A stretch of DNA of 64,000 bases from Dicaeum eximium (taxonomy: Eukaryota; Chordata; Aves; Passeriformes; Dicaeidae), in assembly GCA_013396995.1 (NCBI GenBank), contig VWZP01006044.1, positions 762,973 through 826,972 of the forward strand, written 5' to 3'. Each line of letters starts with the position of its first letter. The stretch's first letter is position 1. The notes beneath the pieces were generated by a model. The model did no database searches. It was not told the origin of the DNA and saw nothing but the letters and a program-made list of their open reading frames with translations. This document shows, in pieces, positions 49,951 to 63,266 of this stretch. A program made the translations under genes and the position numbers.

Positions 49951-52739
49951 CAGAAAACATTGTCACTGCCATGCTTTGGATTAATCAGCAGTGGTAATTC
50001 ATTGCCAAGTGCTTATCAAGGGCCACTGACCTTGTGGCTCTGTATTTCACAAAACTGGTCTGTTGGCACTTTTTTTTTTTTTTCATTCATTCATTTTTAT
50101 TCTTGATTGTTCATTTTGCAAAATAGCAGGCTCAGACCACCTCAGAAGACCTCACTTCCATACCAAGTGAAATCTAAGGCCTAACTAGCCCTGAAGGAAA
50201 CAGCCTGTTGAGAAACCAAATCATGGTCGGTCTCTGTGACATGGCTCATCTGAAACAGAGAGGAGAATGATATCCAGCTTTTCTGAAAAAGCCCCCAAAA
50301 CATTTTTCCTTAGTCATGAAATAATTTATTTCCTGATTACTTCCAGTTGTTTTATTAAATTTCTAGCACTGAGGAAAAAAAAAACATTCCAAAATGTGAT
50401 TGTTCACCAAAACAGATTTTTTTCCCTATTTTTGCTACAGTTCATATTTCAGCACAGTACAATAAATTGACATAGTGCCCTCATGCCTCTTTCTCTTAGA
50501 GGGTGCCTCAGATATTAACAGTTCATTTGCCACAGAGCAGCTTAACTGGCCTCCCCTGCCCATTACACAAAAGGGAATGGTTATGGATAATCTGTGACAC
50601 AAACTGATATCCCCTAAGGGCAGCACATACATTTGTAACTTAATTCCTATGGCTTATTTCTGACTATTAGAATGGTTCTCTGAGCTGGTAGGGAATCCTA
50701 ATTCTGGTGCCATCTGGGCAGCTCAGATAAAGGTCCTGCCTGCCTGTGCTCCTTTTGTCCTGTGCACAGCAGGTCGGGCAGGACAGGAACTGCTCACTGC
50801 CCTGGGCATGAGAGGGAAGGGAACAAACACACTTCAGGCTCCCACTCCACAGGTGCTGCCAGGCTCAGTGTGGTCATGATGCTGTAAAAAACACATTTAA
50901 ACAGACATGCCTACACAAATTCACAAAGGATACTGCATCCATTAGCTCATGGGAAACTGCAGACTTATGTGATGTGGCTTTTTGCTATGGGTCATTTCAC
51001 TTCTCTGAAGAGCTGAAGGTGCACTGCAATCCAGACTCTCCAATTCAGAAAGTGCATATGTATAAATGAAAGAAGGAACCAGTTGCTCTGAGCTACTTCT
51101 AAATCTAAATAAAGTTGCACCTATCAAAGAACGTGTTCAACAGCAGCAGGAGCACCTTGTTCGTATTTTATATGTATTAAAAAAGAGCCTTCCCCATTTT
51201 GTTCTAATAACATGCTATTCAATAACTTCAGGTAAGAATACATAGGATTAAAATGGTTTTACATCTCTCCCAGCTCCTCAAGTAGCTGTGCTATGCTGCA
51301 GCTGCACACATTGCTCAGACAAGATATAGTAGCAGGTAATTCTGCAATCATTGGCCCACAACATACACTGGTATCCAGCAATCCTCTGGTTAGTCTGGGT
51401 TTTAGAGGAGAAGCTAAATCCTCCAAGCTAAGTCCTCCTAAGAAAAAGGAAACAAACCCATCTTATTAAACAAATATATTTAACAATAGGATTATCTGAG
51501 TTTCTAAGGTTAGCATCCTGCCTTTCACAGAAAGGCACTATGCACACCTAATTAACACTATAAAAGAAACTAAACAAATTGGTTGGGTACTAAGATTTTC
51601 TTTGCACTAGTTGCATTGTCATGACTAAATAGAAAGGACTGATGTCTGGCTTTAAAAATGGAGGAGGGAGAGGAAGTATGGTGAGAGAAAGGAATTACCC
51701 ATTGATTTATTTTTTTACTTAACAGCAAAGGGGAATGAGCAATTTAAGGTCAGCAGCATATTGTTCAGCTGGCCTCAGATCCTGCAAAATTACCAGCACT
51801 GTGCATTGCAATAAATTGTGTGCTTTTGTCATCCCTGTTTGTTTGAAATATGTGTGAAATGAAGAGGGAAACAGCTAAGACCAGCATTAAGAACTGCCCT
51901 GATCAGCCTAGAAGGTGAATGGAGACAAAATAGTATGTTTTGTTGTTGATAGGAGAGGCCTCTAATGCACAATCAGTCCCAAGGCTTTTGTGGCTGCTTC
52001 CTTCCCTGGTACCAGGGGCACACACAGCCAGGTGGGTCCGGAGGGTTGCTGGAAGTCCCAGCCAAACTACTCCTCCCATTTCTCTCCCTCTGTACCTCAG
52101 TGATCCCCCTCAAAGGACTCCTGTTTGATTCTGCACAAAGTCTGTTTGCTGTCCTTTAGTGCTGCCCAGCCACCATGCCTGCATTTACTCCAACAGTCCC
52201 CAAAGAGCTCACCCTGTGCAAAAGGGATAAATTAAACTCAGAGGTGTGGCTCAGCCAAGGCACTGCATCACACAGGGAGGAGGTTACTGACAGTCCAAGT
52301 AACTTTTCAGACTAATGACTCTCTCATCAGTCCAGGAAAACAGGTCCTGTTGCTCCAGAAGGTCATACTGGCCTTTATTTTCCTCCTGGTGATGCAAGCC
52401 CTGATTATAGTGCAGCATCCAAGGCAGGTAATTCATGTCAAAATGTGGAGAAAGTGGCTTTGCTTATTGATGTGTTGTCATCGCAACGTTCAGCCTTTCT
52501 GCTCACAGCTATTCACGTGAGTTACAGCAGACAGAGCCTGAGCCTGGCACTAACCTGCTCCCCAGGCAGCTATTGCTCAAAATGCACAATGGCCTGCAGG
52601 ACACCTCCAGATTTGCCATTTTCTATTGACCAGACACAGCCTTGTGCTGCACTGTGGGATGAAGCAGTGTCAAAATGGCATTCCAGGCCATTCTCCTGCA
52701 AAAGTCAGAGAGCCACAGCTTGGACAGGTGCACCTTTTG
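49951..52739. other. Unique non-coding DNA
   Basis: No gene or mobile element recognised. A T13 run followed by CATTCATTCATT lies at about 50071-50096. The 300 bp just before the CR1 element (52440-52740) may include more of it, but I could not match them to CR1 ORF2. Confidence 0.5.
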
Positions 52740-53798
52740 CTGAGTCAAGGACTGCCTGGGTGGGTGGCTAAAGAACTGCCTCTGTGCCCACAGAGTGGTG
52801 GTGCTGTGTTCACTTGGTCATGCTGGTCCCCCAGGGATCAGTGTTGGGCCAGTCCTGTTCAATATCTTCACTGATGGTCTGGGTGAGGGGAGCGAGTGTA
52901 CTCTCCATAAATTTGCAGACAACAGCAAGTTGGGTGGGATTGTCAATGTGTTAGAGGCCAGGAGGGCTCTGCAGAGGGATCTGCAGAGGGATCCAGAAAG
53001 ATTGGATCGATGGAATGAGACCAATTGTATGAGGTTCAATAAGGCCAAGTGCCAGGTCCTGCCCTCATGTCCCAAGAAGCCCCTGCAGTGCTCCAGGCTG
53101 GGTACAGAGTGGCAGGAAAGCTCCCAGCAGGAAAGGCCCTGGGGGTGCTGGCCAAGACCAGTCAAATATGAGCCAGTGTGTGCCCACGTGGGGCAAGAGG
53201 GCCAAGAAGCCCAGTGGCATCATGGCCAGCACTGGAATGGCCAAGGCAGTGATTGTCCCTCTGTGCTGGGCACGGATGAGCCACGCCTGAGTGCTCTGTC
53301 CAGTTTTGGGCCACTCAGCTCAGGAAGGACATTGAGGGGCTGGAGCAGGTCCAGAGAAGGGTAGTGAAGCTGGGAGGGTCTGGAGCACAAGACTTGTGAG
53401 GGGCAGTGGAGGGAGCTGGGGGTGTTTAGCCTGGAGAAAAGGATGCTCCGGGGAGAACAAATCACTCTCTACAAGTCCCTGACAGAAGAGTGTGGCCAGA
53501 TGGGATCAGCCTCTTTTTTCTACCAAGAAACAAGTGATAGGACAGAAGGAAATGGCATCAAATTGTGCCATGGGTAGTTTAGATTGGATATTAGGAAACT
53601 TTTCTTCACCACAGGTTGTCAAGCAATTGAATAGGCTCCTCAGGGAAGGCCTGGAGTCACCATCCCTGGAGGTATTTAAAAGACATTTAGGTGTGGCACT
53701 TGGGGACCTGGTTTAGTGGTGGACTTGGCAGTGCTGGGTTAACAGTTGGACTCGAGCTTAAGGATCTTTTCCAACCTAAATGATCCTATGATTCCATG
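52740..53798 (+). mobile_element. CR1 LINE, 5'-truncated, decayed reverse transcriptase
   Basis: About 1.06 kb of the 3' part of an avian CR1. It starts within the reverse-transcriptase domain of ORF2 and runs through the C-terminal part into the 3' UTR, ending TTTTCCAACCTAAATGATCC and TATGATTCCATG, an eroded octamer tail. The GGTTTAGTGGTGGACTTGGC and AGTGCTGGGTTAAC landmarks fit a J-like avian CR1 subfamily. Recognisable protein parts are GPVLFNIFTDGL, CTLHKFADNSKLGG and MRFNKAKCQVL. The catalytic motif normally reading FADD is FADN here, so the second aspartate is lost. A missing G near 52845 puts the preceding PQGS motif in another frame, and further indels break the frame after about 53080. 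The copy cannot make an active enzyme. Frames here on both strands are relics of ORF2 or their shadows. Confidence 0.96.
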
Positions 53799-55800
53799 TC
53801 CATGCTTGTCCTTGCCTCCTATATTCTTACTTTATGGGCACTGTAGCACCTAACAAAGGAAGTACCATGAAGGTCCCCATTTTTCATTTAGGCTTCACTG
53901 GGCAACAAGACAAAGCCACCCTGATGCTGCAGCTCAATGAGCTGTGCAGCAATGTGAGCCACAAGGTACCACACATGGGAGGACTGGAAATTGCTGTTTG
54001 TTGTGCCTGATCCTCTGTCAGCAATTACTTCAGACTCATACTGCTTCTGTGTATGAAAGTACTTTTTACCAGCTCAGCCATGGGAAAGGCAGAAAATATC
54101 CTGTGTGGAATTTACCCTTGCTTTAAAAAAAATAATTACAGTTTTTACTGTGTGCCTTTGATTCTCTGTGTAGAAAAATCTTTTTTTTTCACTTTCATTT
54201 TACTAATCAATATATTGTTTCTCAGAGGACACAACCAGACTCATCAGTGGAGCTTTCTGTGCTGGCCCTACAGAGGCACTGGGATCTCCATGTGCCTTCT
54301 CAACTCCATACTCACACTAAGAGTGATGGAGGTGGGGAGCCTTGAGCTGGAGTTGCCACACAAGTTTTGGTCATTCCTAAAGGCCATTCCTCAAAAACCA
54401 CCTTTCCCAGTCCTTCCTCCAGGCCTTGGCTTGGTCTCTGTGCTCACACACACCTGCCCTTTGTTACTGTCGGGGACAGAGGCTGTGGTCCCTCACCACT
54501 GTAAGGATCACACTCCTGTGCTGCTTGTTTTTATTTCAGATATCATCCTTTCATGGCTTGTCTAGACAAATTACAGTATTCCCAATCTCTCAACAGGCAG
54601 GAGAAGTCATTGCAGCCCCACAACTGAACCTGGTGGGCTTCTGCACCTTCCACCTGCAGCTCCTGCAGGGCTGGGGGAGCTGACTGCCCCAGGAGCCACA
54701 GCCTCACCAACACACACAACACTTCATGCAGCACCAAACATCCTCTGCAGGCACTTATCCAGTCCTTGATTGCCTGGATCTTGCTTCTGACCTGGGCAAA
54801 CCCCAAATTCCATAGGACCCAAGGTCTCCGGCCTTGCACAGAGCAAGGGGAAGTCACCTCTAATGGAAAACACCGTACTTCCAACCCTAACCTGGCCACA
54901 GGTTTTAATGATGCATTTAACCTGCATAAACAATGAAAGTTCCCCCAAAGATGCTTATGATATTAGGCATGTACACTCACAGAGCAGGGATCCAGCCCTC
55001 ATCTTCCAGAGGATCTTCCTCTAAAGAAAAACTCCACAGTGTCATCCACAGTTTTGGAGGTCTAGGGGAAACTCTTATAAGACTACACAAGAATTTACCA
55101 TACCTCCACTTACTCAAAATGCCACTTGTGCATCTGACAGACCTCTGAAAGCAGCTTTTATTTCACAGCAATGGGACCATTCTTCAAAGTTTCTAAGAAT
55201 TTTGTGCATTTTACAGTGAAAGGATATTTATTGCCACTTTTATGTGTAAGCTGACTACAGCTCCATATTACTTGGGGTATAAAGCAGATGAGCAAAAGGC
55301 CTTTAAACTAGTGTTGTTGCACTTTTGATCTTGATTGATGTTGACACCAATTAGCAGAAAAGGAATCTTCCAGATAAAGGAAAAGAAGATTTTATTAAGC
55401 CCTAAATGCCAAGAGTCAGAATTCAATGCAAAATTCATTAGTGCTTATGGCAGGAGTCCTACCAGCTATTGCCAAGGGGTTAAAGGGAAATAAAAATTAC
55501 ATAAATAGGATTTTCAGGACTTAAAATCCTAGCTTGAAAAGTAAACTTCTTTGGGTGATTTCAGCTTGCTGTTCTATACCCTGATACATAAAGGCTGTTC
55601 TGGTAAACTCACTAGCTTTAATCAGAGGCAATTTCTATTGAAATCAGTTCAATTCCTCTAAATAAAGAGAAAAATAGAGGTCATATATTTTTATTCAGTT
55701 CTAAATCTATTTTTGAGAAAACATAATTCGTCAGGTAGAGAAAGAGGTCTTCAGGTGATATAAATACAAATTTTAAATCTACAGATCTATAGCGATACAC

Positions 55801-55801
<1 letters not shown>
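53799..55801. other. Unique non-coding DNA
   Basis: No gene recognised. The longest open frame of the window outside CR1 lies here (54053-54565, 170 codons, plus). Its product would be hydrophobic and cysteine-rich in the first half, but it shows no known domain, overlaps a minus-strand frame of similar quality and has no splice or promoter context, so it is not called as a gene. Confidence 0.5.

Positions 55802-55861
<60 letters not shown>
55802..55861. repeat. (TG)n microsatellite, about 30 units
   Basis: Sixty bases of TG dinucleotides with a single TA interruption near 55827. It has Z-DNA-forming potential and is likely polymorphic. Confidence 0.97.
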
Positions 55862-55863
<2 letters not shown>

Positions 55864-57074
55864 TATGGGATCAAAATCTGATTTAAAATTTCTATTTCAT
55901 GTACAGATACAGACAGTGACACAAAAATAATGATTCTTGCCTTTGCAGACTTTTACCCTTAAACAGTTGCTCAGAAAAATAAAGGAGCTTTGCAAGTTTT
56001 CTGATGTTGCATCACAAATAAATCCCAGTTTAACAAAGCTCCAAAACAAGATTTGAAAGCTTTAAAAAAACAAAGATTAAATATGCTTTTTAGAACTAGA
56101 AATTAAATAGTTTGTGCAGTTTGGAGTCTGGAGAACTTTGAGTGCCTGCTCTGTAAGAGAAGTGCCACAGCTGCCTGTTATTCTAATTCACAATTCTTAC
56201 AAGAACTCTGTTTTGGAACAGGAACAAATACTTGGGCAAGTGGAGGCAGTTCCTTCCTAAAACCTCTATTCAGAAATTTTCTTGGGTATTTATGTCTGTC
56301 CATGTTTACTAGATCATGTTTTGCCTTTTAACACTAAGCTCTTCAGCTTGGTAAGGAAAATCACAGGTCCCAGTTCCCAAATACCAGGCACTGCCTGCAC
56401 AGGAGCACACCACAGGATTTCATTCCTCTCTGCTTGCAGAGTATCTGCTCTTTCAGTTCAAAGGACTGCACACACACACACACAAATTTCTTGCAATTCA
56501 ATTTAGCCAATGATAACTCAATTTCAACATGTCCTGAGACATGTTCTTCCACTGGCAGAGGATCCTGATGACCATCAGTTTACATCTATTTGTCAGAAGC
56601 CCCAGGGCAAATGTTGACTCTGAATTTTCCTTCCAGTCTCATTTGCTGCATCAAATGTCATCAGTGCTTTTGACAGCAGCATCCTAGACTCGTAGCTGGA
56701 AAGTTATTGTCATTTCTTGCTTGCTGTGCACGTTACAGATTTGGTTTGTACATCTCTCATCTTCCAGGGTTAAGCACTGCAGTTTTCTGTTTCATTATAC
56801 CGGGGTAGTGCTGCTCACCTGAAAATATTTAAACCAACCCAGATTCATTTTAAAAATCAAAGCATCCCTTTCCTGTCTTTACATAATTTGCTCCTGCCCT
56901 GCAGCCAACCCTTCCCCCTTCTTTAGCACACACCTGTTGTCCCCTGCTGCTTAGGGCAGGAGTTCATCCTCCTGTGGATTTCAGCAATGTGCAACGCAGT
57001 AAGAGCTTTGCTCTCTGACTGAGGCTAAGCACCGGTTTCATTATTAAAAAACTCTTGCAGGTTGCTTATTAAAA
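55862..57074. other. Unique non-coding DNA
   Basis: No gene or mobile element recognised. A short (CA)n run is present at about 56468-56484. Confidence 0.55.
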
Positions 57075-57240
57075 ACAAACAAACAAACAAACAAACAAAA
57101 CTAAAGTAAAAAAAAAAAAAAAAAAAAAAAAACCAACCCAAACCAAAAACAAAACAAAACAAACAAAAAAAAAAAACCACCAAAAAAACACCCCACAAAA
57201 CANAACCAACGAGCAAACAAAACAAAACCAAAACACAGGC
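57075..57240. repeat. A-rich block with (AAAC)n, poly(A) and one N
   Basis: An (AAAC)n run (57075-57099) is followed by about 25 A bases (57108-57132) and then an irregular AAC/AAAAC-rich sequence. The only ambiguous base of the window is at 57203, probably reflecting sequencing or consensus difficulty in this low-complexity DNA. Minus-strand phenylalanine-rich frames here are artefacts. Confidence 0.95.
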
Positions 57241-58990
57241 AACACAGGGCTTTGTTATTAAACCACATGTTCTGAATATTGGTGAGCCTGGAAACACTGT
57301 CTGGAAGAAGGAGAATGATTCTAGAAATGGGGATGTGGGATTTTATGGAATATGTTTTGTAGACCCCACTCCTAGCCAATACTATATTGCCTCAGTTTCT
57401 TCCCCAGCCTTTTAAACCCTGTTCTGGTCTCACAGGATTTACAGGTTCTGTGAATGAAGATGGATTTCTGCCCATGGATGGCTGTTACTTAACCTGCTCT
57501 GTTTCTTGGATCTTGGTCATACTTGTAGTCTATACCAATTTTATAATAGCAAACCTTCCTCAACTGAACATTTAAATGTGGAGAGAAGGAGTTCCTGTTC
57601 AGAGAGTAAAACTCATCTAGCAAAATCTTAGAGCTAGAGCCAAATGCCACCAGCTTCCATCATAATTCAACAGCAAGTGACACATTGCAGAGTCCTGTCC
57701 CCTCTTCTAAAGGATCTCAGCAGCAAAATATGAGGAGACTGACCAAGATTTATAGACTGTGACTGCTGTGTCTGTACATAGCAATCAAAAAGCAACTGTG
57801 AAAAGCATTATTAATTGTTTCAGCTACTGTATCTCTAGAAGGAACTCTCCTTTCTGGGCTTACAGAACTGTGCAGGAATGTTTGAGAAACCAGCAGATTA
57901 AAGGTATTTTTGTTCTCTTTCTGTTGCTTCTTGATGAGGAAAGCCTTGGAAAAAATGTGCCATGGAAGTAGAACTTGTGAAACTCTCTCACAGCTGTGCT
58001 GGAGAACTCCTTGGAGGACCAGAGAGAGGCATTTACAAATTTGCAATAATGGGCCATTGACTCAGTCACACAGATATACTCTCAGTTGGTTAATAAAATA
58101 AGAAAGAATTCTTGGTTAAAAGCCTGTTTGCAGGGAGTCAGTTCTGTTTCAGTCTTATGCATAGATTCTCTTAGTTCTTCCTCCATTGCAAACAGAGACT
58201 ACAAGATTTCATGGGATTTCAAATTTATATTGTTTTATATTAAAATTTATATTCATTTATATTGTTGCAGTATATCAACAAGAATATTTTTTAATTATAG
58301 ATGCAGCAACAAAGCAAAATTTACAACTCTGCCCCTTTTCTCACTCTGGAGTTACCATGTAGCAGCCATGTAGAGAATAGAAAATGGAATATTCTTCATA
58401 GATATTAATCTATAACAGGACCCCAGCAGAAATGCTTTCACTGCTATCCCTGTCAGATTCTATGAATCCACAAATCCTGCTACACAACTACCTAATATCA
58501 CAGCTAAAGATGTGCCTAGATGTGCAAGCTGTCACTTACCTATAAAGGCTTCTTATCAGGACCAGCACTGACAACAATATCTGCAAGTGCTGAAGGCCCT
58601 CAGCTGCCAAACAAGAATCATCATCCAGCTGTGTGGTAAATGTGGCTGCCAGGTGTTACATCCACAAGCACAATGTAAGGAAATAAACATCCAGGCCACT
58701 AAGAATGAACCTGAGCAGAGGAAAAAAACATGTGAGAAAAATAGTGGAGTGATAGTTAATCCTGATCCTGTTGTCATTGTCAATAGGGGACATCAGGAAT
58801 CTACCTAGAGGTGTCAGCAGCATTTCTGTCACTTCTCTCTGTTTGTCACCACACCAAGGGGTCAGTTTTGATGGTGGTCAAATGTGAGGCTCTGGCAGTA
58901 AATTTAACAGCTACTGCTTCAACTGGTGCTTCAACACAAGCCATGACGTGTGGAAGTGCTAGAAATATGAAGAAATATGGCCATATGGAT

Positions 58991-59018
58991 ATTTTGGATC
59001 AAGTCTGTGATCCAAAAT
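58991..59018. repeat. Perfect inverted repeat, 10-bp arms, 8-base loop
   Basis: ATTTTGGATC (58991-59000) is the exact reverse complement of GATCCAAAAT (59009-59018), with loop AAGTCTGT. The next outward pair does not match. No transposon context was found. Confidence 0.93.
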
Positions 59019-61686
59019 GTCTTCAGCCAGGATGGACAAAATAAGTACAACAGTCCGTATCAGGCCTCTGTCATCGGCACCACTGCTAGATGGAGAGAAG
59101 AGAATACAACAGATCCCATTAACTTGTGTAACATCTTCCAAAAACCATAGAAACTTTTAGTATCTGTGTTATCCTGTGGCATGGAGCTCCACAGCTTAGC
59201 TGGAAACTGTGCAAATTGTAGGATGTAAAAAATACAAACAGGATTTTCTTGACCTCTAAAGCAACTTATTAAGTGAGGATATTTATTCCTGAGCTGACAG
59301 AAGATGGAAGTCATGCTCCAGAGAACATGTAGGCATAACCCACAACAGCAGAAAAACACCAGCAATTAGTCAGAATCCCTCTATTGACTGACAAGAAGTA
59401 GACATATTCTATCACTGTAGACCAATCTTCTGAGCACTCAAAGTGTGTAAATTAGACCTAACGTGTAAATTGCACAGTAAGTGACAAGAATTTCAGAACA
59501 TTGATTACTTTGAGACAGTCATTTGAGGAATGAATCCTTTCAAGAAATATAAAACTGCTGGTCTTTATGGCATCTGACAACTGAGTATATGAAATAGCTT
59601 GGTTGAATGACAAATATCCGAATGCTCCAACCATTTACAGTGCATTGCTGTCAGTGTGTTTGTGCTTGTATCTCATGGCACTCCAAAAGTCAGAGAAAGA
59701 TGCTTCAGAGCCAAAGAACAGTGGGTTGTGTCCATACGGCATCATCCTCACAAATGGCATCAGCATCTGATCCTAATTAAATTAGTTATCACCATTTGCT
59801 AAATGGTTCCTAATACCAGAGCAAGCTGGACTGTTCCCAAAAAATCCCTGCTGTTTAAGTGCTTAACATCACTGAGCAGTTCCAAGAGAGCCTTGGGAGG
59901 GCATGGACAGATACTCTATGCTTGTAGATCCATCAGCAGCTGCTCATGAGTCTGGAAAAATCTGAAGTATGGTTTTATTTATGATTATTAAATTACACAA
60001 ATTGATCATCTCTTCACAGGGATTGCACACTGAAAAGTTTACATAAACTATGTGAGAACCAGATCCAATGGTGCAGACTGTAATATGAGCTATTAGAAAA
60101 GGGTATTGTACCAATATTTTTGGCATCTGTCAAAATAAGCAACCAAGCTATGATCGTATAAAATCTAATTTCTTGCAGGTGACTAAGGCATCACAATCCA
60201 AAACTAGGAATGCAGTTTTAAGGACTTCATGCAAAATCATAGCCACGGTGACCCGAGCATCCTTCCTGGATATCTGATTGGTGCATCCAAAGCCGACTGT
60301 AGATGTATTCAGGGGAAACAGATGTGAGTCTCCTCCACCTTTAGACTCAATAAGCAATTTTGCACATCCAAGATTGAGGGTGTCTCACCCCTGACTAGCA
60401 CATGATCTGTCTGGGTATCACACTGAATTGCACACTTTACTGGAGGCCAGAGAGATCAAAATGCAAAGGGAGTGCTCACAAGAGCTCAGTTCCCAAATGA
60501 AGGCGAGGAGACTGATGGCAACCACACCATGATGTGAATTGCTGAGCTCAGGCAGTGACACTCAGACCTGTACGTGTGCTCTGTGTCTGAATGATCAGGG
60601 TTTGCAGGGGTGGATAGGCTGGAGGGGATCAAAGTTGCATTGTCTTACTGGATACCTTGGATAAGCCAAAATCAGACTGTCTTTCTGGGAGTCATCCTAC
60701 CTGATATCATGAAAGTATGAGCTATTACCAGAGGATGCATCCTGAATGTTTATGGTGGTGCTGAAAACTTTTCTAATTGCAGCAGAAATACAGGAGCTGT
60801 GGTAGCTACATAATTGACAGTGCACAAGATAATCAGTAGGGTATTTAAAATTAGCATAGATTAAAAAAAAAAAAAAGAGAAAATTACTTTGCCTAGTAAC
60901 CTGAGAAGGAATTTGACAACTTGGAGACCTTCTCACACACGAGTCAGCTGGAAGAACCAGAACATGTGGAAATGTGATTATTATGAATAAACAGAAATGT
61001 GTGAACATAGAGCCTGGTTGAACAACACAGCACATCGTGGCTTGTGGCATCATGGAAGAGTTGTAAATTATCAGGGATTTAGCCCAGGCAACCCACTGGT
61101 GCATCTCTTATGTTGGCTTTATGAAACCTCATCAGAAAACAAGCAAAGGACATGTATCAGGAAGAAGGAAGCACAGACACAGCTCTGCTGGCATGAAAGA
61201 ATAAACAACTCTTCTATTCCTTTTCTGCAAATCACAAGGCAAACGACTGAAAAACCTTTTTCAAAGCCTACCAGTCCTTGACAGGAACGAGGAAATAATG
61301 CCCTAATTGTCAAAAATGGCAAGGAGAGGAGAGGAGAGAGGGCAGAATGTCACAGTTACAATTTGTTTCCAATACATTCTCTCTCTCCAAGGTTCCTTCT
61401 GCCCTTTAAGAAATCTGTACTTAAAACATAATGGACGAGACCATTTCCAAACCGGAGCTTGGTATAATTCATTTTAATGCCACTCCAGTTGGCTGGGCAA
61501 TACAATAGATCATCCCACTGCAAGGGAGCCCTTTGGTGCAGACTATGTATCAGACTGAATTTCTAGATCTATGGTGTATTTATCGTGAGTCTGCTGCCAC
61601 ACAAGGTTATCGTGCTGGTGAGCAGTATTTCTCCATCTCTCAAAGTTGGTTCTTTCAGCCAAAATGGAGTTCAATTCAACATAAGG

Positions 61687-61709
61687 TAAATAAATAAATA
61701 AATAAATAA
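61687..61709. repeat. (TAAA)n microsatellite
   Basis: About 23 bases of TAAA units, followed by a short T run and A run. Confidence 0.95.
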
Positions 61710-63225
61710 TTTTTAAAAAGCCTATGCTGGTTTTGTCAGAGTCGCTTGGTCAGAGTTCAGTATCCAACATAACACTGAGGGAAAGTATCAGCAGACAGTA
61801 TGATTTCACAAAATATTTAAGGCTATCTTTTTTTTTAGTATGAGCCACAGTTTAATCTGGGAAAGATGCACTGTAATTAGTTTCAGCTACAACGGATATC
61901 CTTCACTGCTTTTTCTGCTCAGAATAAGCTCCATGAATAAACAGAGGATTTCTTTTTTCTTAAGGTTGTTCCCCTCAGCAAATACAAAAAAAGAAAATTC
62001 TGCATGGTTTTAGGCCATTTTTTTCCCAGATCCTGTGACAAAACCCTTGGAACACACCCAACTTGGGGTCACTGACAGTTTCTCTACCAGGAAACCAAGC
62101 CAAAAACTCCAAGATGTCACAGGAGAGATGTCAAAGACATGGGATCAGAAAAAGTGTCACAACTAATTAATTTGTTTTGGAAGAAACTTGGTACTTGATG
62201 TTTCCACTTCATTCATGGGAAGTAAGTGCTCTGAACTTCTGACTAATCAAGTCATTTATTCAAACACTACTGTGAACTCTGCTGCTGGGAACTTGGTTCT
62301 AGGATGTTTAAGAGATACCAGTGTAACAGAAACAAAATCCACTTTTGCTCACAGGTCATTGTCAATAGTGTTATTTTTTTCTGGTCTTGTTTTCTCTTCA
62401 GCATACTTGCATTTTTGTCTATAAGTGACAGGTTTGGCCAGAGCAGCATTGATTAAACCAAACTCACAGGCTCACTCAATATTTCAATGATTGAGGATTG
62501 CTAGAGAAAAAGAAATACTTATTTTCACTTTGCCTTGCATTTCCAGCTAGGACCAGAGCCAGTGGTGACATAAAGCTGCTCTGCAAAGGTTTCTCTATGC
62601 TGTTTCCATCCAGAAAACCTCCAGAATTCCCCAAGAAAGCCTGTTCTCATGATCATCCCACCTTGTTCCAGAGAGCTTCTGAGGTCTGAAGAGCTGAATC
62701 AAGGTCCCTTCTGGCTACCTGGATTGCTACAAACTCTCTGCTGCCTGTTTTCCTCCTCACTTTCACATTCACAGAGTTTCAGCTAAAACTTCTGATCCAT
62801 TACCATTCAGATTGTGTACCTGCATACTGACAGCCCTTAACTCTTTTCATCACAGTGTTAATTCTGTCTTTAAAGCCTTGTGTTGTTTATTCTTGCCCAT
62901 ATTTATGCTCTTATCTCTATCATTTACCTCTTGTTCTGCCTTCAGACTCCTTCCTGGAGTTCATCCTTCCTTCTGGTCCATCAGGGCTGTGTCACCCTCC
63001 TGCTTTTGCTTGACTCCCTCACTTTCTATCCCCTTGACAGACTTCTCCTTCTTTGTGCTGCAAGAATCAGAGCTACACCCTTGGAGTGCTTCTGAGAGTC
63101 AGTGGTTACTCCAGCATAAGATCCTTCTGAATCTCTAAGAAAGAAGAAAACAAAGCACAGGAGTAATAAAGAAAACGAAGGAAAGAGGAGAGAAAAGGAA
63201 GTTGATTGGCTGAAGCAATGGTGTT

Positions 63226-63266
63226 TTGTTGCTGCTACTGGGAAGTGACAGCAACAGTAGCAACAA
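63226..63266. repeat. Inverted repeat with a three-base bulge
   Basis: TTGTTGCTGCTACTG (63226-63240) pairs with CAGTAGCAACAA (63255-63266) once one GCT triplet is bulged out. The loop is 14 bases. This is a short stable hairpin of unknown significance. Confidence 0.85.

Noticed and set aside
52818..53165. Minus-strand 115-codon open frame
   Set aside because: It is the complementary shadow of the CR1 reverse-transcriptase region.
54053..54565. 170-codon open frame, the longest outside CR1
   Set aside because: No known domain, cysteine- and leucine-rich composition typical of chance AT/pyrimidine-rich frames, a competing minus-strand frame overlaps its 3' end, and no splice or promoter context.
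57025..57379. Phenylalanine-rich minus-strand frames
   Set aside because: Translation of the A-rich low-complexity block, and they cross the ambiguous base.
59690..60720. Suspected degraded retroelement or pseudogene because of several long-ish frames
   Set aside because: No motif of a retroviral, LINE or DNA-transposon protein could be found in any frame, nor terminal repeats.
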